Source: Pseudomonas sp. GM78 (lineage in GTDB: Bacteria; Pseudomonadota; Gammaproteobacteria; Pseudomonadales; Pseudomonadaceae). Taken from it: a stretch of DNA of 64,000 nt. This document shows, piece after piece, positions 43,326 to 52,533 of this stretch. The stretch covers positions 53,777 to 117,776 of the forward strand of contig NZ_AKJF01000094.1 of assembly GCF_000282475.1 (NCBI RefSeq). The letters run 5' to 3'. A model generated the notes under the pieces. That model did no database searches. It worked only from the letters and a program-made list of their open reading frames with translations, and was not told the origin of the DNA. The stretch's first letter is position 1. The number at the start of each line of letters is the position of its first letter. A program made the translations under genes and the position numbers.

Positions 43326-44113
43326 ATGCTGTTGCCCCTGTTATCGACGAAGCCGTGCTGAGTTGTTCCAGCCTCGGGTTCCGTATCCGCGACATTGAAT
43401 TACTGCACGACATCCACCTGGACATTCGCCGTGGCGAAACCCTGGGCCTTGTCGGGCCCAATGGCTCAGGAAAATCCACGCTGCTCAAGCTGCTGGCCGG
43501 CGTGCGCCAACCCAGCCGGGGAGCCATCCAGCTCAACGGCCAAGACCTCAAGGCACTGTCACGGCGCACCATCGCCCAAACCCTGGCGGTAGTTGAGCAG
43601 CAGGCCGACACCCTGGACGCGATCAGTGTGTTCGATGCCGTGGCCCTGGGCCGAACGCCGTGGCTGTCGGCCTTGAGCCCATGGTCGAAGGCGGACGAAG
43701 AGATCGTCCATAAAGCCTTGCGCGACGTCGATGCGACGCATCTTTGCCGGCGCACCTGGCGTAGCCTCTCTGGCGGCGAGCGCCAACGCGTGCACATCGC
43801 CCGCGCCCTGGCCCAGCGACCCCGGATCCTGTTGCTGGACGAACCGACCAATCACCTGGATATCCAGCACCAGCTGGCGATTCTGCAGGTGGTTCACGCC
43901 TTGCCGGTGACCACCGTGATTGCCCTGCACGACCTTAACCAGGCACTCACCTGCGATCGTCTGGCGGTGCTGGAAAAAGGCCGCCTGGTGGCCCTTGGCA
44001 AGCCGCTCGAGGTGTTGAACCCACAACGCCTGCTGGACACCTTCGGCGTGCACGCGCACTACCTCATTGACCCCTTCGACGGTGCGCACATCCTGCGCTT
44101 GCGTTCATCCTGA
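43322..44113 (+). CDS. FecE/BtuD-type ABC transporter ATPase
   Basis: 263 residues from the ATG at 43322; a longer frame upstream is a shadow of the permease. Walker A GPNGSGKST, signature LSGGERQRVHIARALAQRP, Walker B ILLLDEPTNHLD and switch VIALHDLNQAL are all intact. It powers the importer and closes the riboswitch operon. It is convergent with the LuxR gene 7 bp away. Confidence 0.93.
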   Translation: MNAVAPVIDEAVLSCSSLGFRIRDIELLHDIHLDIRRGETLGLVGPNGSGKSTLLKLLAGVRQPSRGAIQLNGQDLKALSRRTIAQTLAVVEQQADTLDAISVFDAVALGRTPWLSALSPWSKADEEIVHKALRDVDATHLCRRTWRSLSGGERQRVHIARALAQRPRILLLDEPTNHLDIQHQLAILQVVHALPVTTVIALHDLNQALTCDRLAVLEKGRLVALGKPLEVLNPQRLLDTFGVHAHYLIDPFDGAHILRLRSS

Positions 44114-44120
44114 CAGGCGT

Positions 44121-44924
44121 TCACAGGGGCCCGGTCAGATAGCCGATGAACAGGCGGAACAGCTCGGCATTGGTGGAGATATCGAGGCGCTGGTAAATGT
44201 TGTGCTTGTGAACTTTGACCGTACCTTCCGATATCTTCAGTGCCGCCGCGATCGACGTACTGCTGTGGCCCTGCAGGATCAGTTTGGCGATGTAGCGCTG
44301 GGTTTCCGTCAGTTGCCCCTTGAGGATGTGCACGAACGCATCCTCTGATCTCGCATCCGTATTCTCAACGCCTGCGTAAAAATCGCTGTGCCTGAGCCGG
44401 CAATGCAATTGCAGCAGGGAATCGATGACCGGTGCCAGGGTTTCCAGCGCCTTCATTTCCCCGCTCAGAAAGGCGCCATTCTTCAAGTTGCGCATCAGCG
44501 AATAGACAATCGCGACGCGGGGCTGGACGGGAATGATGAAACCTATTTCTTCAATCAGCGTACCGTACTCGGAAGACACACAGGGATGCAGGTCCTTGGA
44601 GATGGAAAAGCCCGATGAAAAGAAACTGTCGGGTGCGAGGTCGCTCATCCGCCATAAACCGGCCGGGTGATTGTTGATACAGGCCACATAGAACGGGTCG
44701 AGCAGGTAGCCACCGCGAATATAGGCATTGAGCGTCTTTTCGGGGACCGACTTGTTGTAGCCGTTGTGGATCAAGATCGGCGCGTGATTGAAGCGGAAGA
44801 GATAACCGCAACTCATATCGAAACCCAATGTATTTCGCAGGGCCAGATCGATGGCTGCTCCCAGTCGATCCGTACCCACGGCGTTTATCAGGGTCGATAG
44901 CATTCTTGCGTCACAGGCTTTCAT
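44121..44924 (-). CDS. LuxR-family transcriptional regulator
   Basis: 267 residues from the ATG at 44924; a GTG at 44957 would overlap an inverted repeat. The N-terminal 190 residues form a sensor-like domain without recognised ligand motifs (GFDMSCGYLFRFNHAPILIH). Residues 205-262 are a LuxR helix-turn-helix (LTETQRYIAKLILQGHSSTS, then GTVKVHKHNIYQRLDI). It lies downstream of the EutH-like transporter and SDR genes on the same strand and may regulate them. The effector is unknown. Confidence 0.82.
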   Translation of the reverse strand: MKACDARMLSTLINAVGTDRLGAAIDLALRNTLGFDMSCGYLFRFNHAPILIHNGYNKSVPEKTLNAYIRGGYLLDPFYVACINNHPAGLWRMSDLAPDSFFSSGFSISKDLHPCVSSEYGTLIEEIGFIIPVQPRVAIVYSLMRNLKNGAFLSGEMKALETLAPVIDSLLQLHCRLRHSDFYAGVENTDARSEDAFVHILKGQLTETQRYIAKLILQGHSSTSIAAALKISEGTVKVHKHNIYQRLDISTNAELFRLFIGYLTGPL

Positions 44925-44949
44925 GTTCGCTCGCTTGCGCTCCGGAAAT

Positions 44950-44969
44950 CGAGCCACCCCGGTGGCTCG
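44950..44969. promoter_or_regulatory. Perfect inverted repeat upstream of the LuxR gene
   Basis: CGAGCCACC and GGTGGCTCG, 9-bp perfect arms with a CC spacer, lie 26 bp before the LuxR start and 80 bp after the EutH-like gene. No T-run follows on the minus strand, so an operator is at least as likely as a terminator. Confidence 0.5.
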
Positions 44970-45049
44970 AATGCATGCGCACGATAGCTGACAAGACCTT
45001 CGCGCGATACGTTCGAACTCAACCAGGGAGCGTTCGGATGCCGCAGGTA

Positions 45050-46282
45050 TCAGGTCGGTTCAGGGGCGGCACTGAGCCCACGCGCCGGAGTGTCCTTCTC
45101 GCCAAGTTCCAGCGCCTTGGGTACCGCAAGCCAGTAAGCGAGCAGCATGCCGATCAGGCCGCCGCTGAGTTTGCCGATGATCAGTGGCAGAATGAGCGAA
45201 GGCTGGAAGTTGGCGGAATAGGCCAGATGGTCACCAAAGGTGAACGCGGCACACACCGAAAAGGCGATCACCAACACTTTGTCCTTGGGCGGCATGTCCG
45301 CGACCAATCGGAACATCGCCAGGATATTCGCGGATGCCGCCAGCAGACCGGCTGCGCCCACCGGAGAAAGCCCTAGCAGGGAAGCCACCTTTTCGATGGG
45401 CCGGGAAAGAAACCGCTTGATCAGATAGACCATCGGGAAGGCACCGCAAAGCATGATGCCGACATAACCTGCGATTTCCAGCGCCCGGAATTGATCCTCC
45501 TTGTCGGCAATGATCGGGGCGAAACCCCAGGTACCGAATACCGAGCTGAAAAACGAGGTGAAGTATTCGACGATCGAGGCCACCAATACCAATGTCACCA
45601 GCCCGTACACCACCTGCCCCAAGCGGAGAAACAGCTGCACCATCAAGTTGGGCAGGTAGCGCAAGGCGGCGGCCAGCGCGACACAGAACAGAATCAGGGG
45701 CATCAGGTTGCGCACCAGCATCCCCAGGTTGAAGTTCAGCGCCTGGGTGGCGTCACCCGCTGTGGCAATGTCGGGGCGCACGCCCAGCCCGAGAAACTGC
45801 ATGCTCATCGCGATAATGATGATGCTGAGCGGAATGCTCAACAAACCCGCCATGATGCCCAACGCCATGTACTTGTGGTCGGCCTTGTTGAGCATCGCCA
45901 ATCCGACAGGTATCACGAAGATCACGGTAGAGCCGGACTGGAAACCGGTAATGAGGCCCAGGATCCAGCCTTCGGGGCTTGAAGACAGGGCATGGGCCAA
46001 CTGATACCCGCCAAGGTCCGCGGCAATGAAAATCGGCCCGGCAATGCCGGCATCCGCGCCCATCGCCAGGAAAATCGGCGCCAGGACCTGGCTTATGAAG
46101 CTGGAAATAAACGGAATGGCCGCCATGATGCCCGCGACGGGCAGGAAGATCGGGCCGATGCTGTTGATGCCTGCGTTGAATTCCTTCGCCAGTTCGGATT
46201 CGGTACTGAAGATCGATGCCAAGCCGCCAATAACGGCGCACACCATGATGATGTAAATGACATAGGTGCCTATATGTTCCAT
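45050..46282 (-). CDS. eutH: EutH-family membrane transporter
   Basis: 410 residues with about eleven membrane segments, from the ATG at 46282 with AGAGGC upstream. EutH marks: VAGIMAAIPFISSFISQVLA, then IAADLGGYQLAHAL, a GSTVIFVIPVGLAMLNKADH segment, KYMALGIMAGLLSIPL and CAAFTFGDHLAYSANFQPSL near the C-terminus. EutH transports ethanolamine. Here no ammonia-lyase or microcompartment gene is present; the neighbours are an SDR dehydrogenase and a LuxR regulator. A different amino alcohol or polyol substrate is possible. Confidence 0.85.
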   Translation of the reverse strand: MEHIGTYVIYIIMVCAVIGGLASIFSTESELAKEFNAGINSIGPIFLPVAGIMAAIPFISSFISQVLAPIFLAMGADAGIAGPIFIAADLGGYQLAHALSSSPEGWILGLITGFQSGSTVIFVIPVGLAMLNKADHKYMALGIMAGLLSIPLSIIIIAMSMQFLGLGVRPDIATAGDATQALNFNLGMLVRNLMPLILFCVALAAALRYLPNLMVQLFLRLGQVVYGLVTLVLVASIVEYFTSFFSSVFGTWGFAPIIADKEDQFRALEIAGYVGIMLCGAFPMVYLIKRFLSRPIEKVASLLGLSPVGAAGLLAASANILAMFRLVADMPPKDKVLVIAFSVCAAFTFGDHLAYSANFQPSLILPLIIGKLSGGLIGMLLAYWLAVPKALELGEKDTPARGLSAAPEPT

Positions 46283-46363
46283 TGCTGCCTCTGCTATTAA
46301 GAGTTTATTGTTTGGCAGAATTGAGTTGCACAAGGTTTTATTATTGGCAGTCAGTCATCTGAC

Positions 46364-47128
46364 TTAGAGTGCGGTGTATCCGTTGTCGACGAATAGATGC
46401 GTGCCATTGACGAAGCTGGAATCATCGCTGGCCAGGAACAATGCGGCAGATGCCACTTCGGAAGGCTCACACAGGCGTCCCTGCATTGCGCCGATGGCGT
46501 CGTCGGAAGCGTCCACGCCAAAATTGCGCAGCAGGTCCAGTTCACGCTTGCCATGGGCAGTGCTGATAAACCCCGGGCAGATGGCGTTGCTGCGAATGTT
46601 TCGATCGCGGAACTCCACCGAAATGGCCCGTGCGAACATATGGCACGCCCCTTTGGTGGTGCAGTACAAGACTTCCATCGGCGTGCCGACCACCCCGGAA
46701 ATGGAAGATGTACAGATCACACTGCCGCCGCCCGCCTCGATCATTCCCGGCAGGACAGCCTTGGTGACGAGGAACATGCTTTTCACGTTGATGCTCATCA
46801 GGCGGTCCCAGTCCGCCTCGTCGGTCTCCAGGAAAGGCCCTGCGGCAATCGTACCCGCATGATTCATCAGCACGGTGATCGCGCCAAAACGCTCTTCGGC
46901 CTGCCTGACCGCGCGATGCACCTGATCGGCAACGGAGACATCCGTCGCCAGGAAACAGGCACTGCCGCCGGCAGCGTTGATTTGCGCAGCCACCTCTTCG
47001 CCCTGGCTGGTGGGAAGGTCGAGGATCGCCACCTTCGCGCCTTCTTTGGCAAACAATAACGAAACAGCCAGGCCGCAGCCCCCTGCCCCTCCGGTGATCA
47101 ATGCTACTTTTCCTGCCAGTCGCCCCAT
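46364..47128 (-). CDS. SDR-family NAD(P)-dependent dehydrogenase
   Basis: 254 residues with the classical short-chain dehydrogenase layout: TGGAGGCGLAV cofactor loop, Asp in AILDLPTS (which suggests NAD), NHAG, catalytic Ser in TSSISGV, and Tyr-x3-Lys in YCTTKGAC. GAGGAAAACAAAA precedes the ATG. It is the first gene of the SDR, EutH-like and LuxR set on the minus strand. It may oxidise the compound imported by the EutH-like protein (inference). Confidence 0.88.
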   Translation of the reverse strand: MGRLAGKVALITGGAGGCGLAVSLLFAKEGAKVAILDLPTSQGEEVAAQINAAGGSACFLATDVSVADQVHRAVRQAEERFGAITVLMNHAGTIAAGPFLETDEADWDRLMSINVKSMFLVTKAVLPGMIEAGGGSVICTSSISGVVGTPMEVLYCTTKGACHMFARAISVEFRDRNIRSNAICPGFISTAHGKRELDLLRNFGVDASDDAIGAMQGRLCEPSEVASAALFLASDDSSFVNGTHLFVDNGYTAL

Positions 47129-47200
47129 TTTTGTTTTCCTCAGTGATAATCCAGGTGCAGGTTTGCGATTTCAAGCTAAACGCCAGCGACCGGATGCGTC

Positions 47201-47221
47201 CATATATCAACCGATATATAT
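47201..47221. promoter_or_regulatory. AT-rich palindrome in a divergent promoter region
   Basis: ATATATC and GATATAT inverted halves (47202-47208 and 47213-47219, 4-bp spacer) lie between the SDR and TRIC-type genes. A related TTGATATGG half occurs just downstream near 47234. The position suggests an operator of the SDR/EutH operon. Confidence 0.45.
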
Positions 47222-47286
47222 GATCGCAACCAACTGTTTGATATGGTTTTTTTAGATTAACGGCTTGCGCGAGAAAGGAATTCAGA

Positions 47287-47895
47287 ATGCTTTATTTCCA
47301 GCAAATGTTGGGCATTGCGGTGTTTTCCATCACCGGCGTGTTGGCCATCAAGAAAGCCGATGTGGACCTGTTCGGTGCCGTGGTGCTTGGCATCATCACC
47401 GCTATCGGTGGAGGCACGATCAGGGATCTGCTGCTGGATCTGCCGATCTTCTGGATTGCCGACTTCAATTACATCTGGGCCGCCTTGTTCGCTGCGCTGC
47501 TGGCGTTTTTTTTGACCCAGAGACTGCAGCGACGCTACCGACTGCTGCTGTATCTCGATGGTTTGGCGGCTGCGCTGTTCGCATTGGCGGCGACCGAAAA
47601 AGTCCTGGCATTGCAGCTTGCCGCGCCCCTGGCAGTGATGATGGGCGTGCTGACCAGCATCGGCGGTGGTATCGCACGGGATGTCCTGGCTGGCAGGGTT
47701 TCACTGCTGATGTCGCGAGAGATTTACGCCACGCCCCTGTTGTTGGGATGTACGCTCTACGTGCTGTTGCGAGACGTGTTCCCGTCGATCTGGGTTGGCG
47801 GCTGGATTGCCTTGTTTTTCACCGTCGGCTTGCGGTTTTTGGCCATCTACAAGCATCTTCAGATGCCAGCGATTTTTTCTACCCGGCAGGGATGA
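47287..47895 (+). CDS. TRIC-like cation channel / UPF0126 membrane protein (YadS/YicG type)
   Basis: 202 residues, two tandem UPF0126 repeats with six to seven membrane helices. Repeat 1 has GVLAIKKADVDLFGAVVLGI then TAIGGGTIRDLLL; repeat 2 has GVLTSIGGGIARDVLAGRVS. The glycine-rich GGGxxRD turns are the hallmark. Prokaryotic relatives act as trimeric K+ channels, and some are suggested to transport glycine. AGAAAGGAATTCAG is upstream. Confidence 0.88.
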   Translation: MLYFQQMLGIAVFSITGVLAIKKADVDLFGAVVLGIITAIGGGTIRDLLLDLPIFWIADFNYIWAALFAALLAFFLTQRLQRRYRLLLYLDGLAAALFALAATEKVLALQLAAPLAVMMGVLTSIGGGIARDVLAGRVSLLMSREIYATPLLLGCTLYVLLRDVFPSIWVGGWIALFFTVGLRFLAIYKHLQMPAIFSTRQG

Positions 47896-47962
47896 TTCGT
47901 CCCATCAGCCATGCGGCGAGCGCTGGAATGGACCCTCTCGACTATAAGGATTTAACGTTTAT

Positions 47963-47995
47963 TGATCGTTCCCACGCTCTGCGTGGGAACGATCA
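47963..47995. repeat. Perfect inverted repeat, REP-like
   Basis: TGATCGTTCCCACGC and GCGTGGGAACGATCA, 15-bp perfect arms around TCT. The GTTCCCACGCTCTGCGTGGGAA core is a common Pseudomonas intergenic palindrome. It follows the TRIC-type gene; the rest of 47896-48191 holds no supported gene. Confidence 0.8.
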
Positions 47996-48191
47996 GATCC
48001 CGGGTGGTTATCACTTTTCTTCCAGAGTGCCTGCTCTTTCAAGACCTGCAGTGAGTCAAGACGATCTGCACTGAATGCAATACGTTCTGACGCCACGGGT
48101 GTGGCATCAAAGGCAACACTGTCTGCACTCCCAACGCACACCGCGCCGGGTTGCTGATTAGTGTTCCTCACCACTCCTGGAAGCCTTGATC

Positions 48192-48701
48192 ATGAAAACC
48201 TTAAGCATCGAGAACAGCAGCACCAACAATGTACAGATCCCTTCCACGCTCGGGATCAAAACCATGGCGCTTGGCACTTACGGTGTCTACTTTGCACTCG
48301 CCGTCATTTACTTCTGGTTCGGCGGGATGAAGTTCACCCACTACGAAGCCGTCGGGCTGGTGCCCCTGGTGAGTAACAGCCCTTTCCTGGGGTGGGTGTA
48401 TGAGATTTTCAGCGTCGATACCTTCTCCAGCCTGCTCGGCATCCTGGAGGTGTCGATCGGGGTCCTGATTGCAGGTCGCTTGCTGTCACCCAAGCTTTCG
48501 TTGATCGGTGGTGCGCTGTCGGCCGGACTGTTCTTCACCACCTTGAGCTTCATGTTCTCGACCCCCGGCGTGATTGAACCCGGCCTCGGTTTTCCAGGCA
48601 TTTCGGTGGCGCCGGGGCAGTTTCTGCTCAAAGACATCGGCTTGCTGGCCGCCTCGATCTTTGTCGCCGGCCATTCCCTGACTGCGTTGCAAAGCCGCTG
48701 A
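48192..48701 (+). CDS. DUF417-family membrane protein (YkgB/RclC-like)
   Basis: 169 residues from the ATG at 48192, with GGAAG upstream; a TTG two codons earlier is possible. Four membrane segments with family marks YGVYFALAVIYFWFGGMKFT and HYEAVGLVPLVSNSPFLGWV, and GLGFPGISVAPGQFLLKDIG. E. coli RclC, of this family, belongs to the reactive-chlorine response. The convergent AraC gene at 48746 is RclR-like in layout, which supports that tie. Confidence 0.85.
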   Translation: MKTLSIENSSTNNVQIPSTLGIKTMALGTYGVYFALAVIYFWFGGMKFTHYEAVGLVPLVSNSPFLGWVYEIFSVDTFSSLLGILEVSIGVLIAGRLLSPKLSLIGGALSAGLFFTTLSFMFSTPGVIEPGLGFPGISVAPGQFLLKDIGLLAASIFVAGHSLTALQSR

Positions 48702-48745
48702 ACCGATGATCGACCCGCGCAATGGCCTGGAGCAGTTCGATGCTT

Positions 48746-49591
48746 TCAGGCCATTGCCCCATCATCGTCTCCCGCCAGATCTTTCATCCAGTCCCGCGGG
48801 CTGTAGCCCGTCTTGCGTCGAAACGCGCGTGCCAGTGCCGAAGGGCTTTCATAGCCGACCTCGGCGGCGATCAGCGTAATCGAGCGCCCTTGACGCAGGC
48901 GCTTCTGCGCCAGGCTGATCCGCCAACTCAACAGATACTCTGCAGGCGTCTGCCCGACAACGTCCCGGAAATGCACGGCGTAGGCCGCGCGCGACATATT
49001 CGATTCGCTCGCCAGCTGCGCAATCGACCAGGCACGCTCAGGTGCGTTGTGAATCTGCACCAGGGACCGCGCCAACCGCGGATCGGCCAGGCCAGCCATC
49101 ATTCCGCTACGCAACTGTTGATGGTCAAGCAGATGCCGGAACAACAGGATGATCAACAGTTCGAACAAGCGCTCCAGCGCTGCCTCCCTGCCACAATGCG
49201 CACCCGCCGCCTCACCGAACATCCATTTCAGGGTATCGGCGAGCATGGGCAGTTCATCCAGGGAGAGCACCAGGCAATCGGGTAACGACGCCGCCAACGG
49301 GTTATCGACCCCGCCCTCGAACTCCATCGAGGCACACAACAGTTGAGCGCCCTCGGATTCACCGGCGAACAACTGATGCCGGCTGGGGCGTGGCATGAAA
49401 ATCAGGCTGGGCCGGGTCAGCAGCACGTCTTTGCGATCGGCGCCCAACAAGGTGACGCTACCGCCCTGCAGCAGATGGATATAACCACGCCGCTCAGCGC
49501 CATCGTAGGACGCCAGGCCGCACAACCTGCCGTTGTAAAACAGGTTTGCACGCACGCCGAACTGCGAAAACAAGGTAGACAGGCGATCCAT
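48746..49591 (-). CDS. AraC-family regulator with N-terminal cupin (RclR-like layout)
   Basis: 281 residues. Residues 1-175 form a cupin_6-type sensor domain (RRGYIHLLQGGSVTLLGADR, SLIFMPRPSRHQLFAGESEG with a His). Residues 180-275 hold the AraC double helix-turn-helix (WSIAQLASESNMSRAAYAVH and ITLIAAEVGYESPSALARAF). RclR of E. coli has the same domain order and senses hypochlorous acid through cysteines; Cys24 and Cys86 here may be relevant. It is convergent with the DUF417 gene. Confidence 0.85.
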   Translation of the reverse strand: MDRLSTLFSQFGVRANLFYNGRLCGLASYDGAERRGYIHLLQGGSVTLLGADRKDVLLTRPSLIFMPRPSRHQLFAGESEGAQLLCASMEFEGGVDNPLAASLPDCLVLSLDELPMLADTLKWMFGEAAGAHCGREAALERLFELLIILLFRHLLDHQQLRSGMMAGLADPRLARSLVQIHNAPERAWSIAQLASESNMSRAAYAVHFRDVVGQTPAEYLLSWRISLAQKRLRQGRSITLIAAEVGYESPSALARAFRRKTGYSPRDWMKDLAGDDDGAMA

Positions 49592-49672
49592 GGGCGATCT
49601 CTTGGCCAGACATAGACGCTCAGATCATAGCACTGGCGGTTTGTGCTCCAACGCAGCGGCTATACCCGGAAA

Positions 49673-52366
49673 CTACGAGGCTCTCACTTCGCGCCTGCTG
49701 CGGGCGACGACGATCGCGTCATAGCGGCTCGATACGCCGAATTTGAAAAAGATGTTCTTCAGGTTCCACTTCACGGTTTGCAAACTGAGATTCAACGCCA
49801 AGGCAATGCGTTTGTTGGACATCGATTGTTCCAGCAGGTCAATGATGTCCTGCTCGCGTCGGGTCAGTGCCACCTGTTCGCGCATGGCTTCCTTGGCCAC
49901 CGTCGACGTTTCACGACTGTCGCCGGTTGACGGCTTCGACGCTGGCAGGCCGAGTTTTTCGTGATAGACACGGAAATCCGCATCGCCCTTGAGTTCAAGC
50001 CTTGGCAACAAGTCATGGAATGCCTGGCCCTCGTCCAGGAAGGTACGCACCAGGCCCAACCGGTAGCCGCTGGCAACCGCCGAGCGCAATGACTCCAGGG
50101 CCTCGTCGCTGCGCTCCAGTTCATCCAGCGCAAAGGCGCGGAGTAATTCGACTTTTACCCGCCATTGCACCCTTGCCAACTCACTGGCAAAACGATCGAC
50201 AATGTCCAGCGCCTGCAAGGCCGCCTCGGGTTGGCGTCGCGCCAGCGCCAGGCGCGCCTTCGACAAGGCCGCCAGGGTCATGACCTCGGCATCGCAGGAG
50301 GACGCTCCCCGATGGTTGCGCGCAAGATCGTCAAGCAGCACCTGAAGTGTCTCTGCATGGCGCCAGTCGCCGCACTTCAAGGTGATGCGCAGCTGTTCAT
50401 CGATCATCCTCGCCGTACCACGATCAAGGCCCAGGGCACGAAAATGCTGTTCCTTGTGGACCAGGTACTCCAGCGCGCTGCGGGGTGAGTCCTGCAGGTC
50501 AAGCAGGCGTGCATGGCACAATGCAGCGCCGATCATGTAGCCCGGCGCGGAGAACCGCAGGATATCCAGACGATTGGCCAGCACCTCGCGCGCCTCGTCA
50601 AGACGGTCGAGCTCATAGAAAATCTCGGCCATGATCGCGGCGCTGCCACAGGCGCTGACCGAGCGGCGCCCGTGCAGGGACTGCGCCTGGGCCAACACCT
50701 TTGACCCCATGCGTTCAGCCTCCAGCACCTTGCCCTCCAACAGCGCCGCCGAGGTCATCGCGGCCATTCCCATCAATGCCATTTCGTCATTGCTGTTGCG
50801 CAGACAGCGCCCGGCGGTGCCGTTGAACAGGCTGCGCACCTCGTTGTGGTGGCCGGCCAGCCCCAGACACGTGATCATCATGCCCACGCGCACCTGCTCC
50901 ATGAACGGATGGCTGGCAAACTGATCGGCAAGCGAGCCCAACAAGGCCAGGCAGGTCGTTTCATCATCGCCATGCATGGCCAGGGACGCTTTCAGCAACT
51001 GCAACTGATCCGTCCATTGGGGCGCTTGCGGCACGCTCTCGAATGCGCTTATCCAGGCCCGGGCCTTGCTGGTCAGCACCGTGAGGACCGCGCCCCAGAT
51101 CCCCAACAACATCAGCGACGGGTGCCTGGTCAACTCAGCCAAGGGCACCTGCTCGAGCCAGCGCATGAACTGGCTCAGATGACTGACGCTGCGATAGGAC
51201 GGTTGCACGCGCTCCAACAACTGCACCACCACCGTGAAATCGTTGCAGTGCAGGCCATGGCGAAGTGCTTCCGGCACCAGCCCGGCCTGTTCGAACCAGA
51301 TCGCCGCGCGTTGGTGTAACTGCGCGATATCCGCGCCGCTGGCTTGCAGGCGCTGGGTGAGAAACTCGACGAACAACGGATGCAGGCGATACCACTGGCG
51401 ATTGCCCGGCAGATCGACTGGCTGGATGAACAGATTGCGTTCTTCCACCGCCGCGATCAACTGCGCCGCCTGCGCAGAGCCGGTGACATGCGCGGCGACA
51501 TCGACATTAAAGCGCCGGAGGATGGAAATTTTCTGCAGGAAATCGAACAGTTCCGTGGGCAAATCCGCCACCACATCTTCGGACAAATAGGCTTTGAGGG
51601 CCGCGCTGTCGGGCAGCAATGCCGTGCGCTTGACGGCTTTTTTCGGGTTGGCCTTCAAGGCGATGGACATCAACTGCAGGCCGATCGGCCAGCCATCGGT
51701 GAGGTCATGGATGGCATGCGCAGCGTCCAGGTCCACGCTTTGGTCCAGATGCGCCTTGAGGAAGGCCAGGGACTCCGCGAAGTTGAACGACAACCCCGCA
51801 CAATCCACTTCGCACAGCTCGCCCATGGCCCGCAGGCGGCCCAACAACAAGGGCGGCGTACTGCGCGAAGCCAGCACCACGTGCAGGTGATGCGGCGCAT
51901 CGTCGATCAGTGCCTGCATCAACTGGGCGATACGCACATCCGCTGCCTGCTGGAAATCATCGAGCATCAGATACAGCTCACCGCTCATCCTGGCCAGCGC
52001 ATTGATCAACAACGACGCCATCGCCTGCGTGCTGATGGCTTCCGGCCCGGCCAACAGCAGCAGGTCGCCATCCAGGGGCAGTCCCGCCTGGCGCAAGGCA
52101 CCGAGCAAACTGCCGCAAAAAGCCTCCAACCTGCAGTCGTCCGGCGACACCGAAAGCCAGGCCACTTGGGCGCCGTTTTTTATCAGCTGCTGGCGCCACT
52201 GGGCCATGAGCGTGGTTTTGCCAAAGCCGGCGCTACCGGTGACCAGCTGCAGGCGACTTTGACGATCTCGCTGCAACCTGGCCAGCAACTGTTCACGGGA
52301 TACGGCCTGGCTGCCGATTCGCGGCGGAGCGAATCGGGTGGTGGTCTGCACTAAGTGGGTGTTCAT
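49673..52366 (-). CDS. MalT/LAL-family LuxR transcriptional activator
   Basis: 897 residues from the ATG at 52366 (MNTHLVQTTTRFAPPRIGSQ); a start 31 codons earlier is less likely. The N-terminal STAND ATPase has Walker A GSAGFGKTT and Walker B LYLMLDDFQQA. A WHxxAAxW-like helical arm region and tetratricopeptide-like helices fill residues 330-790. The C-terminal LuxR helix-turn-helix is LTRREQDIIDLLEQSMSNKR then LSLQTVKWNLKNIFFKFGV. Such proteins are ATP- and inducer-dependent activators. It lies just downstream of the acyl-CoA operon on the same strand and probably controls it. Confidence 0.92.
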   Translation of the reverse strand: MNTHLVQTTTRFAPPRIGSQAVSREQLLARLQRDRQSRLQLVTGSAGFGKTTLMAQWRQQLIKNGAQVAWLSVSPDDCRLEAFCGSLLGALRQAGLPLDGDLLLLAGPEAISTQAMASLLINALARMSGELYLMLDDFQQAADVRIAQLMQALIDDAPHHLHVVLASRSTPPLLLGRLRAMGELCEVDCAGLSFNFAESLAFLKAHLDQSVDLDAAHAIHDLTDGWPIGLQLMSIALKANPKKAVKRTALLPDSAALKAYLSEDVVADLPTELFDFLQKISILRRFNVDVAAHVTGSAQAAQLIAAVEERNLFIQPVDLPGNRQWYRLHPLFVEFLTQRLQASGADIAQLHQRAAIWFEQAGLVPEALRHGLHCNDFTVVVQLLERVQPSYRSVSHLSQFMRWLEQVPLAELTRHPSLMLLGIWGAVLTVLTSKARAWISAFESVPQAPQWTDQLQLLKASLAMHGDDETTCLALLGSLADQFASHPFMEQVRVGMMITCLGLAGHHNEVRSLFNGTAGRCLRNSNDEMALMGMAAMTSAALLEGKVLEAERMGSKVLAQAQSLHGRRSVSACGSAAIMAEIFYELDRLDEAREVLANRLDILRFSAPGYMIGAALCHARLLDLQDSPRSALEYLVHKEQHFRALGLDRGTARMIDEQLRITLKCGDWRHAETLQVLLDDLARNHRGASSCDAEVMTLAALSKARLALARRQPEAALQALDIVDRFASELARVQWRVKVELLRAFALDELERSDEALESLRSAVASGYRLGLVRTFLDEGQAFHDLLPRLELKGDADFRVYHEKLGLPASKPSTGDSRETSTVAKEAMREQVALTRREQDIIDLLEQSMSNKRIALALNLSLQTVKWNLKNIFFKFGVSSRYDAIVVARSRREVRAS

Positions 52367-52533
52367 GGGCGCGTGCTCGGTCCGGCGGTACTGAGCACGC
52401 AATGGGCCCAGGACAGTGATTGCAATGAGCGTTGCCACCGATGGCAGGCAACGCGTCAAAGCCTAGCCACAATGAGGTCCCTCACCCATCGCTCAAACGA
52501 ATGAGTTTGGCTGACGCGGGCTTCAAAGGGCGT

